From Loxodes magnus (taxonomy: Eukaryota > Ciliophora > Karyorelictea > Loxodida > Loxodidae): DNA of 64,000 bases. Position numbers and translations under genes: made by a program. The notes beneath the pieces were generated by a model, which worked only from the letters and a program-made list of their open reading frames with translations, did not search any database and was not told the origin of the DNA. The stretch is from positions 1 through 64,000 of the forward strand of contig CAMPDV010000253.1 of assembly GCA_946699065.1 (NCBI GenBank). The letters run 5' to 3'. Positions 27,324 to 41,098 of the stretch are shown piece after piece (positions within the stretch are counted from its first letter, which is position 1; each line of letters begins with the position of its first letter).

Positions 27324-30242
27324 GGAATTATTTTTTAAAGGATTAATAGAGATCATTATATGAAATCAAGATATACATTTTAAATAGTGCTTCTGCATGA
27401 ATAATTGATTATATTTCAAATTTATTTGTAATGAAATATCACTTATTAAGGATTTCAACCTTAGCATTATTTTAAAGCTAGAGAAAATAAGTTAAAAAGC
27501 TATAAAATTTAACTGCAACTATATTAAAAAAAAGACGTTAGTGCATTTGAATAAAGATAAAGATTAATTAGGATAAATTATGTGAAAATAGGTTTCAAGA
27601 GCCTTACTTTCAATTTTTGTTTAAAAGTATTTCTATATAAATTAAATAAATAATAAAATTTCTAATATATATTTGTGGTAATGTAATTATATTAATAATC
27701 ATTCTCATATGAAAAATATAAATTCATTATACAAATAAATAAATGAATTTCTATAAAATTAAGGTTTATATTATGTTTTAAGAGACATTAAATTATTAAT
27801 CCAAATATCGTATAAATAAGCTTAAGCAAACGCTTTTAATACTAAATAATTTGCTTAAAATAGAAAGGGAAGGTAATTAATATTTTAGACATAGGTATAA
27901 ACCAATATTATTTTGAAAATTCTAAATAATAAGCGCAATCAAATAATAATTATCAATTTTTCCTTTTGACAAATTTACAATTCATGTAGTTAATTTGAAT
28001 TTTTAAGTTATTTGATTTTATTTAAAGGCTTATCTTTAGAAATCCTAGAAATAAACTAATAAAATATTTACATTTTTATCAATAATTTATTTTTATTACA
28101 CTTTAAAAATACAATGTATTTAATTTAAGAATTATTATGTAGTTATATGAATAAATTTAATTATTCTTTAGTTACTTATTTTTATAAAATTAAAGCATAA
28201 ATTTTATTTATCAGACCTCTAAAGGTAATAACTAATAATTCATCAACTTTTATTTTTTAATTATTTTCGTTTATTTTGTAATCCTTCAAAAACGATATAA
28301 AGTGAAGCAATATTTAAAATCTAAATTTAAAGTCAAAAAATTGTGAAATTTTCATTCAATATAAAGTTTTAAAATTTATAATTCATATAATTAAATTTTA
28401 AAGAAAAAATTTTCTTTAATTACAAATAAAGAAACTAAAATAATAAAAATTAGAATAATTAAAAATTTTAATAATTATCAAATTATAAAAACTAATGAAT
28501 AACTACATTTAATATATTAATAAAAAAGCAAATTTATTATTATTGACTCTATTATTAAAAATATATAATAGTTATCTTATAATCTATTTAACTATTTTGT
28601 AAATTTTTATTAATATAATAATTAGTATATTAATTATTTTAAGATTTAAGTTGTCTATTTTTTTATAAATTTAAAAGATAATTTCAGATTTATAAAATTC
28701 TCAAATTATCAAAGTGAAATCAAAAAGATAGGATACGCTTTTTTATCCAGCATAATAAGTATAAAAGATGAAGAATATAGAAATAGTTCTAAGACTTAAA
28801 AGTTATTTTACCTTTTAGGAATGATTTTTAACTGTATGCTTCTAATTTATAAATAATAAAAGGAAAGTTAGCCTTTTAATATAATTATATATTTTGTATT
28901 TTATAACATTTGTCAGCAAAAATAAAAATCATATTTCAGTCAAATTTATATTCAATTTCCTATATTTCTTTTTCATTTATTTATTATATTAATTTTATTT
29001 ATGAAAAATAACTTGAATAAATTTAATTAATATATGTTTATTTCTATTAAGTACGCTAATTAAGATTTATTCATGGATTTTAGTTTGCTTCGATAAAAAA
29101 TTTAATGAATTTTTATTTATTAACTTTAGATTTTTGAGAGGAAATTTTTTTGCTATATTTTCTCTTCTTTTTTAGCTACCTAAACTTCATAAAACATTTT
29201 AGAATGATCCTAAGAATAAAAATAAATATATATTTGGATGTACCTTCTAAGAATATTTTAAAGCAAATAAATCCATTCCAAATTTTTAATTTTAATTTAC
29301 TCTTATATTTTAGATCGATGATTGGTAATTTTTAAAGAAAATAAACCACTTTAATATTTTAATTTTTATCTATTTTTTAATAATATTTCATCAAAGCAGT
29401 GCTTAAATAAAAATTAACTTAATTTCAATTTTAATTAAAAATATTCTTTAAACTAGGATTTTAAAAATATTTTATCTAAAAGATAAATTTTTAATTTAAG
29501 AGCCAAAAGTTTTATTGCTTATCTTTTAAAATTATCTGAATTTTTTAATATTTTTTATAAATTTTAAGTGAGCTTCTTGGGCTCTTCGATTATTAATTTT
29601 GATCGGTAAATTTCCGTTTTTGAAAAAAGAGAAAAAATAAAAATCTTTAAAGATATTTCAGATCAATTATTTATTAGTAAAGCAACAAATTTAGATCTTA
29701 GAGTTTTTATAGCTGATCTTAAGTTTTGATATTAAACATCTTTATTTACAAATAGCTGAATAACTTTAATTTGGTAAAATAAAATTAGTAAATGAATTAA
29801 TGAAATCTAAGCTTAATGATTATACTTATTATAAAAATTTTACCAGAAAAGTAAACCTTATAGAGACAATTACAATATAGTAATCATATTTGAAGTTTAT
29901 ATAGATTTTATAAAATTTAGAAAGCTAAGATAAATCATTCTTTGCAAAAAGTTAATAGAAATACTAAATAAAATGAAGCTAACTAGCTGAAATTTATTTA
30001 TCTTTGAAAATAAAAAATAATAGAGCATATAAAAGAAATAAAGAAGATTGCTTTACTGCAAGATTTAAAATATTTTTAAAGAAAACTAAAAATTTATTTT
30101 ACAACAAAATTTAAATAAAAAAAAATAGCTACAATATTTATAAGGCAAAACAAATTCTTCACTTTTATAGTTTTCAAATTAAATTTAGCAATAATTATAC
30201 TTTAAAATCTAAAAAGCTCTAGAATTAATTATAATAGATATA
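27324..30242. other. AT-rich stretch without recognised gene
   Basis: Mostly A and T. There is a short frame at 29150-29335 (+) with no TGA, but its composition is that of the background and I do not accept it as a gene. A slightly less AT-rich patch near 29570-29620 has no recognisable feature. Confidence 0.5.
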
Positions 30243-30273
30243 TAAGTTCCAATATTTGAAATATTGGAACTTA
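30243..30273. repeat. 31-base perfect palindrome (15-base arms, 1-base centre)
   Basis: The arms TAAGTTCCAATATTT and AAATATTGGAACTTA are exact reverse complements around a single central base. In DNA it could extrude a cruciform, and in RNA it would be a strong hairpin. A second short palindrome, ATTACGTAAT, follows at once. Confidence 0.85.
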
Positions 30274-30717
30274 ATTACGTAATTGTATAATTACTTGAAT
30301 GCAATATGCAAATTATTTTTGATAGATATTTATTTTTTCAAACACTCAATTTGCTATTATTCAAATTCATCTTGTAAAGATACTTGAAAAAATTAATTTG
30401 AAGAATTTAATAGTCTTTTCTCCAAAAGTAACTAATGATTTGAAAATTCATAAAATTAATTTCTATAGTTATGAAAATTAAATATTCTTTCGAATTCGTC
30501 GAAATCTTAGTCACATATACAAGTTATATACTTGATTAGATATCAATATGAAATAAATTGAACTCATATTAGCAATTATAAGAGCGGATTCTCAGCTTAT
30601 TGATGGAAATATCTCCTAAATAAGGTTTTTATTCAATTTAGTGTATTATATTTGAGGAAACACACTTTAATGATTTTATTCTTTATCTATTATTCTTTTT
30701 GCAGTAGGCAAAAATGA

Positions 30718-31386
30718 GTTCCTTAAGAAACTTTCGTAAAGGAATTTGCTTTTTATTTTATAAGTAAGTTGTTTATTAAACTCTTGAAAATTATGAGTTT
30801 TTAACTTCAATTTGATATAAATGCTCTTACTAAATATCTCTAATCTGGTAAATTGTATAAGGAACATTTTGATGATAAAAATTCAATATCAGAGCTTGGA
30901 TTTTCTAAATGACTTCGTTTATATTTAATTAAAGACAAACACATGAGTTTTATTACTATAATGTGAACAAGGAAATTAGTCTAAGCATTAAAACATGATT
31001 CATTAAATGTATATTGAGAATATTTAAAGACCATTCTTGATATTAGTCTTTAAAAATAAATCATTTTATTAATAATTCCTTTAATCTCAGATAAAATAGC
31101 TTAAAGTGTAACATCATCACCATCTTCTACTTCAAGTAAAATAGAAAAGCTCTAGAATTTAGATAAAAATAAAAAATTAATTAATATTGATATTAACTTA
31201 AAAAAATGATATATCATATTCAATTAAAGAGAATAGAGAAGGGCAATTATTTAAATAAAAATGCATAATATATTTAACTTTAATAAATTATTATAATCCT
31301 ATTTTATATAATTTTTTTAAAGAAAATGCATATAAAATTTGATGTAAAAACTTATTTATTAAAAATAAAAAAGCGAAATAATTACA
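30718..31386 (+). other. candidate coding segment upstream of and in frame with ORF1
   Basis: The frame of the zinc-knuckle ORF at 31387 stays open upstream through this segment if TGA is Trp. From about 30718 to 31180 it reads as plausible protein, with segments such as LYKEHFDDKNSISELGF and SPSSTSSKIEKL. It may be the true N-terminal part of that retroelement ORF, or a separate host ORF into which the element inserted. No start codon or domain is recognised, and the last 200 bases look like background. Confidence 0.3.
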
Positions 31387-32238
31387 ATGAGTGAAAGTGA
31401 GAAATCTGATTGATATGACGAATATTAACCACTTGAAAATCCAGAATTAAAAAAACTTCCGACACAAACTCAAATAGAAATATTATCTAAGTCATTAAAA
31501 GAGTTTATGTTTAAAAATAGATACCTTACTGATAAAGTAGAAAAATTAGAAAAACTAATAACGTCTTTACTTGAGAAACAATATTAATCATCATAAGAAA
31601 TAGAAAACAAACTGGAACAAAGAATTCTTTAAATTTAATAATAAATTCAGGTTACGCCATTTTCGATTTAACAGAATTAATCAGATCCTATGGAAATAGA
31701 AAATGAAGCCTTAAATTAAAATAAACAGTAAACGTTTATTTAAAATAAGTAGTAAATTTAAATTAAATAAGTGTTACAGGAATAATAGTTTAAAAGAAGA
31801 ATAAAATGCTACGTGTGCAATAAATAACACCAATGAAAATACTATTACTAACTTAGCGAAATTTAAAGAAAGAATTAATAAGATATTTTTAGAAAACTAT
31901 TTAGGATATATCCAACATAAAGTGGAAAAGTTTATAGAAAAATTTTTTTAAAATTCAAATATTAATCCTTGGATAAATAATTAGGAACGCTAAGTGCAAG
32001 ACCAAAACTATTCCGAATATTAAAGGATGGTGCATAATGAAGTGCTATACCGCCTAACTAAGCCTAGTAGGAATTCAAGACAAACTAATAGAGACAAGCT
32101 GATAGAATAGGTCAGATGGCTGACTACTAAGGCTTTAACAAAGCTTTTTAACTTTAACTTTTTTAAAGAATTAAAAATTAACTATTTAAAGCAGCTTAAA
32201 ATTATAAGCATTACTTATAAATTAATTAAAACATATGA
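31387..32238 (+). CDS. LINE ORF1-like protein with degenerate zinc knuckle, copy A
   Basis: ATG at 31387 to TGA at 32236-32238 gives 283 residues. The N-terminal half is acidic, then coiled-coil-like (VEKLEKLITSLLEK), then a Gln-rich linker. Next comes a Cys/His motif (KCYVCNKQHQWKYYY) corresponding to the intact CX2CX4HX4C knuckle of the ORF1 at 49931, but with one residue lost and the last Cys replaced by Tyr. Downstream, RKLFRIYPTQSGKVYRKIF aligns with RQLNKLWITPTGIYKQKLF of that copy. Retroelement ORF1/Gag proteins use such knuckles to bind the element RNA. TGA codons read as Trp at DWYDE and AQWSAI. The knuckle is probably non-functional, so this is likely an ageing copy. Confidence 0.6.
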
Positions 32239-35149
32239 AAATTATTTTAAAATTAAATGACTTATCTGGTATTCCTTTTCTTGTAATTTTAAGGTTTATT
32301 ATTTATTTAAATTTGGGATTATCAAAAGTGAACTACTGATTTTTCAATTTATATTAAATTAAAATTTTTATCTTCAGTTGTAATACAATCAAATAAATAG
32401 CTTTTATTCTTAAATCTAGTTTTATATTTAAAAATTATTTATTTTATTTTATCTCTCTTTTTTAGCAATCAAATATTATTTTTAAAATTTTACATTTATT
32501 ATTTATAATATTTGAAATAATATACTCAAAGCATTTAAGTTTCTTAGAAATTCCTATTTTAAACGAAAAGACTATTGAATAAAAAGAAATTGTCTTTGAA
32601 GAAAAAATAGATGCTTCATATAAAAATGATTATATCTTTAAGTATGAAAGGTTATAATAATCTTATATGGAATCTTTATTTTAAGAAATTTCTGATATCA
32701 TTCTACTACAAATTCAAGTTAAAACAAATAAGAAAATATATATAAAAGTTTATTTATATATCATAATAAATAAAAATAGGATAATAATAATTAAATGTAT
32801 TCTAATTTTATTTAAATTTTCTAATTTCTTTAATTGTGCAAAATTTAATTTGCTAGCACGATAATTTATTTTTTAAATCAAAGTATCTAATTAAAGTAAA
32901 GTTTGATATTTTGATTTTTTAGCCTTTTTTTAAATTTCTTATGAATAAAAGTTTCATTTGATTGCTCATACAAATCAAGTTTAAATTTAAATTTTTTAAT
33001 TTTTTCTATTAATATATAGCCATTGTTTATTTAACTATATTTGCATTTATATGAATAAAACTTAGTTATAATAAACAAGCAATTATTTTATTTTCCTCTT
33101 TTAAGATTTAGATGAAACAATAAAAATCCAAATGTATATAATGAAAATATTCTAATTCATATCAAAAACAATTTTATCTATTTATTATAAATAATTACTT
33201 AGTTATTTATTTTAATCACATTATTGCCTCTTTTAAAAAATATTAAAGTAATGTTAACTCATCTTAAAAATGGATATTTCCCTAATATTTAAAATATTTA
33301 TTTGAAAATTTTTACCATTTCTTCCACTTAATTACTTAACTAGAACTTATACTTAAAATCTTAAAGTTAAACCTTCTATTTATCTTAAATAATTATCTAT
33401 TAAGTTTATCATTTGTGATTTAATTTTTTTATAATTAAATTTAGATTGAAAAAGTTAAAATTTATGATTTATTAAAATTTGATTTAATTTCTGAAATTTG
33501 TAGAAAACTTTGTCAATTAAGATTTCGTAAAACTAATAAATTAGAATTAATATGAGTTGCTTCGTTAAGCAACTGTATGGTTATATAAATTTGCGAACAA
33601 ATTTTTTTTGTGTTCCATCTTAATCCTTTTATATCAAGATTTGCCTCACTGATATTTTCTAATGAGAGCTAGAAGAAAAAATATTAAATCTGAAACGAGA
33701 TAAAAAGGATATTACCATTATTCTTTTATTTAATCTACTTTATTTTCATTTATTTAGTATTTTTCTTATTTCTATGAACATATTATTTTATCGGATTTTA
33801 TCTTTTAATATTTTATTGTTTTTTAATAATTTTGGAATTTAGCATTTGGATACTTATAAAAATAAGAATAAGGTAATTTATAAAGCTTTTGATATAATTC
33901 TAACTTTTATAATTTATTATATTTGTTGGCTTTTTTCTTAAATTTATTTATTCTTTAATGTTTGTATATTTAGTTCTGAATATGAATATGCTAAATCATC
34001 TGGAAATATATCTCTGAGAGAAACTTCTAAAATTGAAAAAACAAATTCTGGAAGATTTAACTTTATAATTTGGTTCCACTTTAGCTTTTCTCTCAACTAA
34101 TATAGTTAATTTATCTCTTAAAAATCAATAAAACTTCTTGATTTATAATAATAAACTAAATAAAAAAATAAAACAATTTTTTATAAGGATAAATAAAGAA
34201 ACTCTCTCAGATTTACACTTTTTAATTATTATAAATGCACTCAGAAAGTCATCTCATCTATAATTTTTTACGTTGTAGTGATTATTTTTCTTTGAATTTA
34301 GTTATTTTTTCTTTTTTATTACTTCTTATAAAAAACGTTAAAGTAATTAAATTTGTGAATTTAAGATAATTTTATTTTTTATTTGAGATCAAATAGCTTT
34401 AATTAAATTTGATGCATTTTAAGGATAAACTGAATCAGATATATGCTTTAGTTTAAGTAGTAATAATATTGGTATTGGAATTTTCTTAGCATGTAAAACT
34501 ATGATATGATATAAATAGTTTTTATTTGAAAGATTTAATATGGTATATTATATTAAACGCCGTAGCTCTCATTTGCAAGTAATTAATATGGTATACATTT
34601 CTAATTTGATAATGAACGTACTAAAGATTTCGAATAAAAATACTGCTACTAGAAGATGAAAATTGCAATCAAGTGAATATCGTTTATACTGAGACCAAAG
34701 TAATTGCCATTACTCAAACTCTTTCTCTAGATCTATAGCTGTTCTAATATGTAGAAAATCATTTTTTAAGTCGGCTTCTATTCGATTCCAAGGATTAGTT
34801 CTTAGGTTAGGCTACTCCAGTCGTCATTTGTAGTAAATTTTTTTACACTGAATTCTTCCTTCTGGTATTTTTTATTTTATTGTAGGTATTTCTTTTTAGG
34901 TTGTAGAAAGATTTTAGTGTTTGTCTGCCCATCAGGAGTGAGAGCATAAATGGATTGTTTTTATCTTTGTTGGTTTACTTCTCCACTTTTGATAGCATAA
35001 ATCCTTTGGCAAGTTTCTCCATTTTTATACAGTTAAAAATTAAGTTCCTAATATGACTTTAAATCTTCCAATAAGGAAGTTTTTCAAATAAATTTTTGTA
35101 GTGATATTATATAATAATCCAATATAATTTATATCATTAATAGAAAAAA
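32239..35149. other. region between ORF1 copy A and the LINE ORF2
   Basis: No gene is confirmed. A plus-strand frame from ATG 32235 stays almost TGA-free to about 33450; part of it (about 32540-32720) looks protein-like, but its Phe/Ile/Leu content is that of background. At 34400-34900 the DNA is less AT-rich, and the minus strand has a protein-like open frame (for example FGLSINDIHLIAIF near 34680). This may be a relic gene or the 5' region of the LINE. The end of the segment just before 35150 may be the LINE 5' untranslated region. Confidence 0.35.
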
Positions 35150-38100
35150 ATGGACGAAATATAGAATTCACAAGTTTTTAATAGTGACTCTTCTTTAATT
35201 AATTTCAAAGAAGCTGCAAATTCATAGGAAAAGCATAGGCAGGTGCATTAAAATCTTCAAACGAAAGATTTGGAGTAACTACAAATTAAATAAGTAAACC
35301 TAATAATGAATTTATTAAGATAACTACTTAAAAATTGTAGTCAAAAACCGGAAAACAAATTCATACGCGTCCCATTAAAACTACTTAGGAACTCTCTTCA
35401 ACGTGGATATTAATTGTAGCGTATTATGAAAGTGAAATAAACCTATAAATAGATGAACAGATTAACCGCTTAAAATAATACCGCGAAAGATACGAAACGA
35501 TTACCTAAGAAATCTTTCCAAAGATAAGATATTATCTTAGATAGTTATACTTCTAAAGATATACCTTCAAATCCTAATTAAAATTCAAATAAAGATATCT
35601 TTTTATGGTAGTCAAAAATAACATAAACTTAAGATTAATTTTTGAATAATACTAATTAACAATTCTATTAAATTTCAAATAACGAAATTAGTCAGAAATA
35701 AAATAATATTACTAATCCTGATAATTCAAAGAATCATTATTTACCTGATCTTCAGAGCAAACAACCTTAAAATTAAACTGCTGATTTAAGAAATGTAATA
35801 TAAAATCAAATAATTAATTAGTCTAATGAGAACTTATTTACCTTAGAAATAAAAGAACTTAAACATAATATATAAAGACTTATAGATAAGAACCAATAAT
35901 TAAATGAAATGCTAATTAATATAAAAGCAAAATATGAACGAGATATTGAAACATTGATAAGTAACTAAGAAATATCCAAAATATATTATAAAACTTATAT
36001 AAATAAAATTTATTAGAAATATAAACTATTATAAATCAATTTTTAGTCAATCAAATCTGATATATAGCAATATCACAAAAAAATGCTATCGGAATGGCTA
36101 GTTCATAAAATTACTTAAACAAACTTCTCCACTTATTACAGTAACTAAATAGTTTAAACAGATGAAATAATTAGTATATTCCAAGAAATTTAGATATAAT
36201 AGAAAAACTATGAGAATTAAGTCAATTCAATAGATGAAATATAATCTAATTAAGAGATTCAAATTGAAACCAATGCTAATTAAAGCTTTACTTAAGCTTA
36301 AATGATAGGAGCAAATAATTAACTATGCCAAAACTTTAATAAAATTATAAATTTTACTTAAATTGAAATAGATAACTTTCTAAATAAAACTTAGCAAGGA
36401 TATCAATAGACTATATTAGAATAGAACTAATATTTACTTCAACAAATTACCTAATAAAAAATAATAACCGAAATTTAACTCCAAGAGTTATATTCTTAAT
36501 ATTAAAAATTATAAAACTAAAATAAGTAATTTATAGATTAAGAATAGAAAGCTTAAATGGAAATTTTAACTTTTAAAATCGAATTAGATAAGTAAAGATA
36601 ATAAAACTATGAAATAAATATAGCTTTTCAAAATTAAATTCTATTAAAAAATAAGGAAATTCAAATGTATAAAGAATTATTTTAGAATTAAATCTAACAT
36701 ACAAAGGAATTTAGTAATTAATAGTAATTTTAGAAGAAGTAATTTGTAGATGCATAAACTTAGACATTATATGGAAATATTTAAACAAAAGATAGTATTA
36801 TCTAAACAGATAATATAAATAAATAATAAACAGCTTTTTTGTGTCAAAAATTTACTCAAAAAAATATAATCAAGCAAGACAAGTTAATGTAAACTTAAAA
36901 TAATTAATAGGAAGCATCAACTAATACTATTATAACATAACATAATAACTAATACTGTCAAGTTAAATTGCCAGATGAAGATTTTGTTTTACTATAGCAT
37001 TAATATCACTAACTCAACTTAAAATTCATTTAAAGTACCCAAAAAATGTAGGCACTTGAGATAAAAATAGAAGAGTTTTAAAAACTTAATTAAATTTGAA
37101 AACAGATATATTTAATTATTCTACTAAAAGATGAAAAAAACTAAACAGATTCGATCGATGCTATTTATCAGAATTAAACCTTACCTTCCAATATTAATCT
37201 TAATATTCTTAAAAGGAAACATGAAGAAGAAGATAAAACAATTCCGCCAGCAAAATGTATGAGTAAACATAATAATAAAAAAGAGTGCGATTAAATAATA
37301 TGTTATTTCAATCTGACTAGTCTATAACTTTAAAAGTTTATTAAATCTGAAACTTGAAGACGTCCATAGTACGAAATGTAAAGCATATAGGGTAGATATG
37401 TCACAGTTACTTAAGATTTAGAATAATGTACATGTGATAGTGTGAAAAGTAAAATTGATATAGATAGAAAGCTACTTAAAAAATATACGACGTAAGTAAT
37501 ATATATTTTGATAAAATATTTTCATTAACATCCTGAGTATGGAAAAAGATTAGTACATATTTAGATTAACCAATAAGGATAGAAAAGCATTTGCATTTAC
37601 GAAAGTGGTCTACCTGCAGGATCGGAAAAAATTAGAAAGGACCAATAAATTTAAAAAATAAAGATAAGACATATAAATATTAATGGAATAGCGAGCAAGT
37701 GCTTGAATATTGAAGAATTTATCAGAGATAACAGTATAGATATTTTATCAATAAACGAAACCTGATAAAAAGATGACTTTCCACCAATATTGATAAATGG
37801 ATTTAAAACATATTTTAAGAACTCAGCAAAAGGAGAAGGTGCATGCTTAATTGTAGGAGAAAGAATTTAATAGTACAGAAATACATATATAAGTTGAAAA
37901 AGAAATAAATAGATTCATAGCAATTAAACTGGATAATATTTTAATCACGTCTTGTTACATGCCTGATAGTGGAAAAAGTTAAGATGTAAAGATTTAGCTT
38001 ATGAACAACTAAATACATTGCTGAATTTATGTAGTGATAATCCACATATACTAATGGGAGATTACAATGCTCTTTTATAAGGTTTCGGTGATAATCCTGA

Positions 38101-41054
38101 AAATGCTTATGATAATACTATTAGGCTATAAGAATTCTTACTATAAAACGATCTTGAGATAGTGAACAATAGCAAAATTAATACATGTATTCACAAAGGA
38201 ACATGAAAAACATATTATAATGATTATATCATTATAAACAACCATTTGAACGTTAATTAGTTTGCAAATTTCAATTCTCATAATAATAGTTTATTTTCTG
38301 ATCATATTCCAATCACTGTCGACTTTATCAATAATTCTATAGTATATTGGGAAAAGATAACTCAGAGAAAATATAAAATAAATAGGTTATAAGATGCAAT
38401 AGATAGGCAAAAATATTAAGAATCTTTCCTACAAACTTATCTAGAATTCTTTTAAATAGATTAAGATAATCTTGAAGATTAATATGAATGCATCAAAATT
38501 AATATTTAAGACAATGCTGATCAAACATTAGGTTCGTTTATTCCAGACTCAAATTATAACAAACTTCCTCGAACTCTCACAAAGAAATATATAGAGGCAA
38601 AAAGAGCTAACTCAGAATATAAGGAAGCTCACATAAAATTTTGAAGAATAAACTAGCAAGTAACTAATCTTCATGAGGAAGCAAAATGATTTTGGAAAGA
38701 CTTCAAGTATAATCTATGAAAATTAAAAAAAAAACAAAGCAAAAAAGAAGTTTCTACTTCTTAATGGAGATTCTAAGGAAATTTTTTCACAACCTAAGAA
38801 AATTCTAAATCCTTTGAAGAGAAATACTATGAACTTTAATTAAGAAATCAAAAATAAATTCATTGAATATTGGGAAAATTGTGTTTTCAACAAGCATTCT
38901 AATCTAACTCAAGAATAAATAAATCTTAGTAATTAAAAAATAGATAAAATATACGATAATATTTAAGAAATTAAAGATTATCCACTCTCATATTTGTAAG
39001 GATTTGATCTTTTTACCATAAAAGAAATATAAAAAATTATAAAAGAAATTCCGAATGGAAAAGCAGCTGGTCCAGATGAAATAAAAGGCGAACTTCTGAA
39101 ATATGGTGGATAATATTTATTAATAATTCTTCATTCTTTTCTGAATAATATGCTAAGACTTGGAAGAATCCCTTAGGAATTAAATATATCGGTGATAATT
39201 CCAATATTTAAAAAAGGAAATAAAGATGATTGGAAAAACTGACTACCTATTTCTCTTATTAATACTATTCTAAAACTATATGATAAAGCTTTAACAAAAA
39301 GACTATACAATCTGATTTATTAGAGAAATTTGATTCACCCTTCATAAATGGGATTTATGAAAAACAGATAAACAATTTAATAAATTTGAATAATATAACA
39401 AATAATTGATAACTATCGGAAATGTGCTAAAGGTAAGACTAAATTGATAGCAACACTGATAGACGTTGAAAAAATGTTTGACTCAATAGAAAGAAGACTC
39501 TTGTTTGATTAACTTAAGAGAGTTAAACTACCTCTTGGAATAATAATAGCATTAGAATCGTTTTATAAAAACCTAAATTCTTCATTTATCATAGATGGAA
39601 AGAGCACCAGAACTTTATAATTCAACAATGGAGTTATGTAAGGAAGTTCTCATGGACCAGTTTTAGCATTATTGTATTATGACATAGTAATTAGATATCT
39701 GGAAAGTAAAAGTAACTAATTGGGATTTAAATGCCAGGATTCAAGTATTAGCTTCGCTTGTAGAGGATGGGCAGATTATTTTATTCTTCTTTCCAAATCT
39801 GCAAAGTATATGTAGAATTTAATAAATGAAGCAAATAAAGTTTTTGCATGAACACATTTAAAGATCAATGTTACCAAATCTGAATGCATCTAATTTCTAA
39901 AGAAGAATCAGAAATAATAAATTTTAAATTTATGATTAGGAAATTAACCAATTGCTTAAAAAGAACAAGTAACATATTTAGGAGTTATTCTACATCAGAA
40001 GAAGAACTTAAATCCTCATTGCAAAGAAGTTGCATTCAAATATATAGCTGCAATGAAGAAAGCCGTTTTTTAACTGATGAGATATAAGAATGTAGCTCCT
40101 TGACATTTTAAAACTTTATGTAGACTTTTTACATTAACTAAAGCAGAATATGGAGGAGACTTAGTACCATGAAGTATTCAAAAAGGAGTAACTGGAGTTC
40201 TGAACAGAATAGAATCAAGCATGAGATTAATTTCAAGAAAAGCTTTTTAAGTAGCAACTTCAACATTTAATGAATCATGTTATATAGACCTGAATTGATT
40301 ACCCTTTAAGCACATTATGGCTATAAAATTCTTCAGATTCTACCATAAAATTAAATAAGAAAGTATTGATTTTCCAAAATCAACAATAGGCTCTCTTTTC
40401 ATTAATATATGGAAAAAAGGATTTCAATACTACGATTAAATGTAGCAATTATCAGACCTTTATAATATCGATCTGCAGAATTAATAGAGTAATACCAATC
40501 TTAAAACTTTTACTTAACATATAAGAGAAAAAATACAACAATATTTCTACAAAGTAGCTACTAAAAAATTTATAAGAATGAAAACAGCTAAAGTATATAC
40601 TGAATAATTTGGTAATCTTTAACAATTTCCACAAATTATTTATACTAAATTAAATAAATAGTATAGACGAGAAATTATCAGTATATATAAACTTAGAACC
40701 TAAACTTATAATTTCCGTAAGGATCTTTAAGATCGTCATTACCCCATTGATAATCCCTATTGTATGTGTGGAGAGTATGAAACTTTCGAGCATATCTTTA
40801 AATGTGTGTACTAATCTAACATAATGAAGTGATTATCGGAAAAGATCAAAAATTATGACTTAAGGTGCCTTATACTATACGATCAAGAATATCTAAACTC
40901 ATTTTCAAGGTCTAAATTGGAGTATTTAGACTTATAGATCAAAATATTTCATAAAAAGCTAATGACAAGGAGACTTGAGATTCTAGAAATGGAGAAAGCA
41001 AAAAAGGAAGAAGCTAAAGATGAATAGAAAGAAGAACTAATTAAAGAAAAATGA
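35150..41054 (+). pseudogene. LINE ORF2: endonuclease-reverse transcriptase, frameshifted, altered active site
   Basis: ATG at 35150 opens a frame beginning with about 700 very Gln/Asn-rich, coiled-coil-like residues. An APE-type endonuclease starts near 37650 (HININGIASK, INETW near 37755, GDYNALL near 38060, SDHIPI near 38300). The reverse transcriptase follows: NGKAAGPDEIKGELL near 39057, NWLPISLINT near 39237, GVMQGSSHGPVLA near 39630. A C-terminal CMCGEYETFEHIFKC zinc motif lies near 40755. TGA is Trp at INETW, GTWK, NWLPISL and FAWTHLKIN, and TGA 41052-41054 is the probable stop. The copy looks dead. Frame changes occur near 37892 and 37990 (which cancel out) and in an A-run near 38740, and the catalytic Ala-Asp-Asp is Ala-Asp-Tyr (39771-39779). 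Assembly error in homopolymers could explain the frameshift at 38740. Confidence 0.82.
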
Positions 41055-41098
41055 TAAGATGTAAGCAAGATTAAAAAACTATTTAAAAACAATTACTA

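Noticed and set aside
32235-33450. Long nearly TGA-free plus frame as a multi-pass membrane protein
   Set aside because: In DNA this AT-rich, frames of this length free of TGA are expected by chance, and the Phe/Ile/Leu/Tyr composition is that of background.
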